46,813 nt of DNA from the NCBI GenBank assembly GCA_020723085.1, contig DYJN01000030.1:1-46813 (forward strand), given 5' to 3'. This document shows positions 42,999 through 46,813 of this stretch, piece after piece. Source of the DNA: Arcobacter sp. Lineage in GTDB: Bacteria; Acidobacteriota; Terriglobia; Bryobacterales; Bryobacteraceae. The translations under genes and the position numbers were made by a program. Each line of letters starts with the position of its first letter. The stretch's first letter is position 1. Under the pieces are notes generated by a model. That model was not told the origin of the DNA and made no database searches. It saw only the letters and a program-made list of their open reading frames with translations.

Positions 42999-43551
42999 TC
43001 CCTATATCGCGGTTCTCGACACCTGCGTACTGGCGCCGATGCCTCTGTGCGACACGTTGCTGCGCCTCGCTGAAGATCCGGCGTTCTACATACCGAAATG
43101 GTCTCCGGGCATTCTCCGTGAGCTTCGATCCACTCTGCAGCGGATGGGCTACACGCCGGCGCAGGCGGAGCGGAGGATCGGCGCCATGGAGTCCGCGTTC
43201 GAGGATGCCAGCGTCACCGGTTACGAGCGCCTGGTGGAGGCGATGACAAACGACCCGAAGGACCGCCACGTCCTCGCGGCAGCAGTGTGTTGTGGCGCGC
43301 ATGCCATCATCACGCAGAACGTGAAGCATTTCCAGCCGGAAGGAGACTGGCCGCGCGACTTGGACATTCTGACGCCGGGTGAGACAGAACCGCTCCCGCC
43401 CGTGCCGGCTTCCGCTGCCCTGGCGCATCGCGGGAATCATGGTTTTCGCGCGGCGAGCGGCGGAACCGCAGGATGGGGTAACCGTCACTTGACTAGGAAA
43501 CGCGCTTCGCGGGTCAGCGACCGGCTCGCAATCTGGTCAGTAAGCGTGTAG
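42982..43551 (+). CDS. PIN-domain ribonuclease toxin with anomalous C-terminus
   Basis: 189 residues. The PIN active site is complete: D13 in VLDTCVLAP, E47 in GILREL, D94 in NDPKDRHVLAAA, and the T111-x-N113 turn in IITQNVKHF. PIN toxins cleave RNA in a Mg-dependent way. Up to about residue 131 (DLDILTP) the text fits this family. The rest is Pro/Ala/Gly/Arg-rich, unlike the helical C-terminal region usual here, and runs 67 bases across the end of the convergent RDD gene. The C-terminus may have been replaced by a rearrangement, so activity is uncertain. The partner antitoxin overlaps by 17 bases. Confidence 0.85.
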   Translation: MIAQSNPYIAVLDTCVLAPMPLCDTLLRLAEDPAFYIPKWSPGILRELRSTLQRMGYTPAQAERRIGAMESAFEDASVTGYERLVEAMTNDPKDRHVLAAAVCCGAHAIITQNVKHFQPEGDWPRDLDILTPGETEPLPPVPASAALAHRGNHGFRAASGGTAGWGNRHLTRKRASRVSDRLAIWSVSV

Positions 43552-44996
43552 ATCTCCCGATACTCCCCTTTCGGAACCCCGGAAGGCAGTGAGACGTGGG
43601 CATTCACAGTGACGCGAAACGATGGCGGGTGGTAAGCGTAGGACTCGCGAAGGACCAGGAAGTCGTCCTTGTCCAGGACCGTACTGCCCGAGGGATCGAT
43701 TACGCGGAGCGCCATTTTCATGTCGATTTCATCGCCGCGGAACTGGAGTCCATGCACATAGCACCTCATGTAGATGGCGCCGGAGCCCTCCAGCACGGGC
43801 GGGTCGGCGGGTGGTCCGTCCTTCGAGAGCGAGAGGTGAAAATCGCGCACCTCGAGTTCCGAAGCAGGCGCGACCGGCGGCGCTTCGACCACGAACGGCG
43901 CCGTCAGTTCCGCCTCCTCGTTGGCGATCCGGTCGCGAACCTTGATCGTGAGGCGGCAGACTCCGCCCGGGACGTAATCCGGCAGGTTCACCTTGAAGCT
44001 GCCATCCACGGGAGAACCCGGCTTCAGGAGGCCCGAAAATCCGCCTTCCCATGGCGGATGCAACGCCAACCCCCCGGGATCGTGTGCAGTCACTTCAAAG
44101 ACCAGATCCGGGCGCCCGTCATCGCCGGTGGAGTAACCGACGGTATCGTAACTCATAAAAACGGTGCCGGCAGGCTTGTAAGGACCAGGGGGACGCACCG
44201 GTCCATCCTCGCTTTCGCGGAACCGGAAGCGGACGAGGCTGAGCTTGCCGGTGGTGCGCAGGCTGAGCCCGGGCGGCTCCTCGCCCGATGCGCCCACGGC
44301 GGTTTCCGCTGGAGAGGTGGGAAAATCCCGGCGCAGCCGGTATGCACTCCAGGAGCCTCCGACAATCAGCGCAACCCACAGCACCGCCAGCACCGTGCGC
44401 GCCGCGGCGCCCGTGCTGGTCCCCACGACCACGGTGTCCGCCGCCATGTCGCCCAGACGCTGCCTCGACTTCGATATCAAGGCGGCGGTCAGGCCGACAA
44501 GGTAAAAGCCGATGCCGTCGACGAGCCTCAGCAGGTTCCTCACCAGGGAAGCTCTGAAACCGCACGTGCCGCCTCCGGCGCGAATCACGCGGACCCTCAT
44601 CAGCGCTTTCCCGATGGTGGCGCCAAACAGGGCCTCGGCCAGCCACATGTACAGAAACGCCCCAGCGAGCGTCACCGCCATCACCGCCAACGCCGGCGCG
44701 CCGTGGAGCGAAAAGCCCATTTCCGTGATGCCGCCCGCCTTGCGCGCAGTCCACATCCCCGCCACCAAGAACAGGGCGATGACGAGCGCCGTGTCCAGGA
44801 CCGCCGCTATGCCGCGATGCCAAAGGCTGGCCAAAGCGGGAGCCGAACCCGGCGCAGAGCGCTCACCGGCGGCGGGCGCCGGTGATGGCGGGGGCGGTGG
44901 CGAACTCTGATAGGGGGGCGGCTCAAGGCTGGCTCCGCAGCCCGTGCAGAAAGGGGCGCCCGGCGGATTTTGTGTGCCGCAGATTCTGCAAAACAT
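43485..44996 (-). CDS. Zinc-ribbon RDD-family membrane protein with large C-terminal beta-rich domain
   Basis: 503 residues. Residues 3-20 form a zinc ribbon (C3-x2-C6 and C17-x2-C20), followed by a Pro/Ser-rich linker and an RDD domain (about 58-200) with LWHRGIAAVLDTALV opening, three membrane segments, and FGATIGKALMRVRVI and KSRQRLGDMAADTVVV. A further membrane segment lies at about 205-225. The remaining 275 residues are strand-rich, with Ig-like text such as FKVNLPDYVPGGVCRLTIKVRD and ALRVIDPSGSTVL, placed outside the membrane by the topology. Function unknown. GGAGGAGGA before ATG 44996 is a strong ribosome site. Codon use is richer in C-ending codons than in the surrounding operons. 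Confidence 0.87.
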   Translation of the reverse strand: MFCRICGTQNPPGAPFCTGCGASLEPPPYQSSPPPPPSPAPAAGERSAPGSAPALASLWHRGIAAVLDTALVIALFLVAGMWTARKAGGITEMGFSLHGAPALAVMAVTLAGAFLYMWLAEALFGATIGKALMRVRVIRAGGGTCGFRASLVRNLLRLVDGIGFYLVGLTAALISKSRQRLGDMAADTVVVGTSTGAAARTVLAVLWVALIVGGSWSAYRLRRDFPTSPAETAVGASGEEPPGLSLRTTGKLSLVRFRFRESEDGPVRPPGPYKPAGTVFMSYDTVGYSTGDDGRPDLVFEVTAHDPGGLALHPPWEGGFSGLLKPGSPVDGSFKVNLPDYVPGGVCRLTIKVRDRIANEEAELTAPFVVEAPPVAPASELEVRDFHLSLSKDGPPADPPVLEGSGAIYMRCYVHGLQFRGDEIDMKMALRVIDPSGSTVLDKDDFLVLRESYAYHPPSFRVTVNAHVSLPSGVPKGEYREIYTLTDQIASRSLTREARFLVK

Positions 44997-45058
44997 GTCC
45001 TCCTCCGTGGTTCTTGATGCGGTTCAGGAATGCGCTGACCGCACTTCCGATGGCTCTC

Positions 45059-45064
45059 ATTTTA
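45059..45064 (-). promoter_or_regulatory. Putative -10 box (TAAAAT) for the RDD gene
   Basis: TAAAAT on the minus strand, 62 bases before ATG 44996. With the GGAGGA ribosome site it gives a conventional leader of about 55 bases. Confidence 0.35.
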
Positions 45065-45192
45065 CGCCCAGGGGCCTTGGTCAGAACGCATTTTTTTCGG
45101 GGTCGTTTGTGGGCTATCGGGGGCTCGGCGACGGCTCGGGAGAGAGCCGGAGAGCTTTGCTCCGGAAGCGGACTCAAGCGGCCCCACTTGCT

Positions 45193-45264
45193 ATCCGGCG
45201 CCTGCCGCAGCTTCCCGGCGCGCTGCCTGCCCGGGGTTTTCGAGCCGCCATCCGGCGCCTGCCG
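45193..45264. repeat. 15-base direct repeat, two copies
   Basis: ATCCGGCGCCTGCCG occurs at 45193-45207 and again at 45250-45264, 57 bases apart start to start. The spacer differs. Related GGCGCC-containing pieces follow near 45275-45285. No function is assigned. Confidence 0.6.
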
Positions 45265-45543
45265 TTGAGCGGTGACCGGCGCCCGCTCCCGGTGGCGGAC
45301 AGCACGGTCTACAGGGGGCGGGCGCCCGGACGGGGGCTGTCAGAAGCGAAGCGCGGAACCGCATGCCGGATCTCCGCCGGGGAGTCCACCCCCGCCGGCA
45401 GGAGATTTCTGAGGGCTGTGCGGCTGGGCAAAGTACGCGCGCCCTGCCGATGAAAGCCCGGCGGAGGAACCGGTTGCGGCCAGAGCGTCTCCGAGCCTGG
45501 AACCGCAGGCGTTCCGCCACTTCAGCGCCACATCCGAGGGGCG

Positions 45544-45549
45544 TATGAT
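45544..45549 (+). promoter_or_regulatory. Putative -10 box (TATGAT) for the esterase-like gene
   Basis: TATGAT, 12 bases before ATG 45562. It is the same hexamer and a similar short distance as before the CBM9-like gene at 26996. Confidence 0.4.
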
Positions 45550-45561
45550 GAGAGCGCATCC

Positions 45562-46461
45562 ATGCGAGGAAGACTGCTGCCGGGTGTCGTGATCCTTTCC
45601 GGACTGCTCGCGCACGCGCAGGCGCCGCCTGGCGTGAAGGTGGTGAAAGACCTCGTATACGCGAAGCCCGGCGGCAAGGAGTTGTTGCTGGATCTGTACC
45701 TGCCGGAGAGAGGCGCGCGTCCGCTGCCGGTGGTGGCGTGGATTTACGGAGGCGCATGGCGCGCAGGGAGCAAGGACGACGGGCAGGCGCGCGGCGCGCT
45801 GTGGCTGACGCGGCACGGTTATGCGGTGGCGGCGTTCAATTACCGGCTGAGCCAGGAGGCGAAGTTCCCGGCGCAGATCCACGACGCGAAGGCGGCAGTG
45901 CGGTGGCTGCGGCGGCACGCGGGCGAGTACGGACTGGACGCGGACAGGATGGCGGCATGGGGGGCGTCGGCGGGCGCGCATCTGGCGGCGCTGCTGGGGG
46001 TGAGCGCGGGCGTGGCGGAACTGGAAGGGGCGGAGGATGACGCGAAGGTTTCGGCGCGCGTGCAGGCGGTGGTGGATTTCTTCGGACCGACGGATTTCCT
46101 GCAAATGGACGCGCACGCGCTGCCGGGCGGGATGAGGCACGATCCCGCCGGGTCGCCGGAATCGCAACTGATCGGCGGACCGATTCAGGAGAACCGGGAG
46201 AAGGCGGCGCGGGCCAACCCCGTGACGTATGCCAGCCGGGACGACGCGCCATTCCTGATCCTGCACGGGGAGCGGGACCCGCTGGTTCCGGCGCATCAGA
46301 GCGAGCTGCTCTTTGAGGCGTTGCGGAAGGCGGGCGTGCCGGCGGTGTTTCACAAGATCGCCGGCGCGGGGCACGGAGGGCCGGATTTCCAGAGCGCGGT
46401 GGTGCGGGCGATGGCGCTGGCGTTTCTCGACGAACGCCTGAAGGCGCAGCCGGGGCGGTGA
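45562..46461 (+). CDS. Secreted alpha/beta hydrolase, esterase/lipase-like (BD-FAE type)
   Basis: 299 residues with signal peptide (MRGRLLPGVVILSGLLAHAQ). The hydrolase landmarks are in order: WIYGGAWRAGS (the HGG-type oxyanion motif, with Tyr for His), nucleophile elbow WGASAGAHLAAL, catalytic Asp in LHGERDPLVP, and catalytic His in GAGHGG. This is the pattern of the hormone-sensitive lipase/BD-FAE-like esterases annotated with xylan or feruloyl ester activity. The substrate is not determined. It has its own TATGAT box. The UbiD-like gene follows after 14 bases, so the two may be cotranscribed. Confidence 0.9.
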   Translation: MRGRLLPGVVILSGLLAHAQAPPGVKVVKDLVYAKPGGKELLLDLYLPERGARPLPVVAWIYGGAWRAGSKDDGQARGALWLTRHGYAVAAFNYRLSQEAKFPAQIHDAKAAVRWLRRHAGEYGLDADRMAAWGASAGAHLAALLGVSAGVAELEGAEDDAKVSARVQAVVDFFGPTDFLQMDAHALPGGMRHDPAGSPESQLIGGPIQENREKAARANPVTYASRDDAPFLILHGERDPLVPAHQSELLFEALRKAGVPAVFHKIAGAGHGGPDFQSAVVRAMALAFLDERLKAQPGR

Positions 46462-46475
46462 GGAGCCAGAGAGGA

Positions 46476-46813
46476 ATGCGAGCGGAAGAGATCTGCGACC
46501 TGAGAACGGCGCTGGAGTACCTTGGAACAATTCCCGGAGAACTTGTTTCAATGTCCGTGCCGGTGGATCCGGAGGCGGAACTGGCTGGGGTGTACCGGAA
46601 GACAGGGGCGGGCGTGCCGGTGATGCCGCCCGCGCCGGCGGGACCGGCGATGCGGTTCGAGCGGGTGAAGGGCTTCGACGCGCCGGTGGTGGCAGGGGTG
46701 CTGGGGACGAGGCGGCGCGTGGCGCTGATGCTGGGCGTGGAGCCGGAGCGCGTGGCTTTCCGGCTGCTGGAGGCGCTGGAGCATCCTGTGGCGCCGGCAG
46801 AGGCGGCGGACGC
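46476..46813 (+). CDS. UbiD-family decarboxylase, N-terminal part (truncated by window edge)
   Basis: 112 residues from ATG 46476 to the window end, with AGAGAGGA as ribosome site. The text fits the N-terminus of UbiD-like prenyl-FMN decarboxylases: DLRTALEYLGTIPGELVSM, then VDPEAELAGVYRK, GPAMRFERVKGF and GVLGTRRRVALMLG. UbiD enzymes decarboxylate aromatic or alpha,beta-unsaturated acids with prenylated FMN made by UbiX. The active-site Arg/Glu region lies beyond the window, so neither substrate nor activity can be judged. Following an esterase, a role in breaking down aromatic esters such as ferulate-like compounds is conceivable but speculative. Confidence 0.85.
   Translation, partial: MRAEEICDLRTALEYLGTIPGELVSMSVPVDPEAELAGVYRKTGAGVPVMPPAPAGPAMRFERVKGFDAPVVAGVLGTRRRVALMLGVEPERVAFRLLEALEHPVAPAEAAD

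Larger units (their letters stand above)
44997..45561. other. Gene-poor intergenic region (565 bases)
   Basis: This divergent gap between the RDD gene and the esterase holds a minus-strand TAAAAT box (45059-45064), a plus-strand TATGAT box (45544-45549), and two copies of a 15-base repeat. Frames on both strands give low-complexity Arg/Pro/Ala text with no recognisable protein. A small RNA cannot be excluded. Confidence 0.5.

Noticed and set aside
42982-43551. A simple frameshift explaining the odd PIN C-terminus
   Set aside because: The other two plus-strand frames after about 43375 meet early stops or give no PIN-like text, so one indel does not restore it.
45193-45264. CRISPR-like repeat-spacer unit
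   Set aside because: Only two 15-base copies with a 42-base spacer, GC-rich and without cas genes nearby.

Overview
The window is 46.8 kb of GC-rich, densely packed bacterial chromosome. It most likely comes from the Acidobacteriota, in the Solibacter/Bryobacter part of the phylum. This is inferred from gene content only, as the window holds no rRNA or other marker gene. The pointers are an Oar-like TonB-type outer-membrane barrel, two tandem secreted proteins of the VWFA-related acidobacterial type, an LPS/Kdo pathway (lpxD, kdsA, kdsB) showing a Gram-negative envelope, and the style of the BNR-repeat and RDD proteins. No rRNA, tRNA, CRISPR array, insertion sequence or phage gene was recognised. 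No convincing hairpin-plus-T-run terminator was seen.

Layout. 1-6.0 kb (minus): a TonB-type barrel overlapping a degenerate VWA protein, then a membrane-anchored coiled-coil protein and the N-terminal 461 residues of an AddB-type nuclease that runs off the left edge. 6.1-14.0 kb (plus): lpxD overlapping a LOG-family gene, then a HAMP/SpoIIE phosphatase, a TrkA-type K+ channel, the NAD(P)HX repair enzyme Nnr, TsaE and an AI-2E-family permease, mostly joined by 4-base overlaps. 13.9-16.2 kb (minus): a TPR protein and two small secreted helical proteins. 16.2-19.0 kb (plus): frataxin-like CyaY, HemW, threonine aldolase and a STAS protein. 19.0-20.5 kb (minus): an SDR epimerase-like protein. 20.6-26.7 kb (plus): a large secreted BNR-repeat protein and an NDP-forming acyl-CoA synthetase/GNAT fusion. 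26.7-30.4 kb: a small unknown gene divergent from a CBM9-like protein followed by two tandem phosphohexomutases. 30.4-33.8 kb (minus): lgt and a heme A/cytochrome oxidase assembly cluster (CtaA-like, CtaB, SCO, DUF420). 34.1-37.8 kb (minus): kdsB-pyrG-kdsA followed by a type IV pilin-like gene. 37.9-40.0 kb (plus): two VWA proteins and a Trp/Arg-rich 69-residue protein. 40.0-42.0 kb (minus): a large secreted alpha/beta hydrolase. 42.0-45.6 kb: a less compact, compositionally different stretch with an HTH/PIN toxin-antitoxin pair and an RDD/zinc-ribbon protein, flanked on each side by about 0.57 kb without genes. 45.6 kb to the end (plus): a secreted esterase-like hydrolase and the start of a UbiD-family decarboxylase.

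How the genes work together. The kdsB-pyrG-kdsA group is a neat pathway unit: KdsA makes Kdo-8-phosphate, PyrG makes CTP, and KdsB uses CTP to activate Kdo. With lpxD and lgt it makes the window rich in envelope biogenesis. CtaA-like, CtaB and SCO act together in cytochrome oxidase maturation, and CyaY next to HemW suggests an iron/heme link. A recurrent signal is a -10-like hexamer (TAtgCT, TAcaCT, TAtgAT and similar) only 5-13 bases upstream of many start codons. This suggests leaderless or very short-leader transcription and helps decide several starts.
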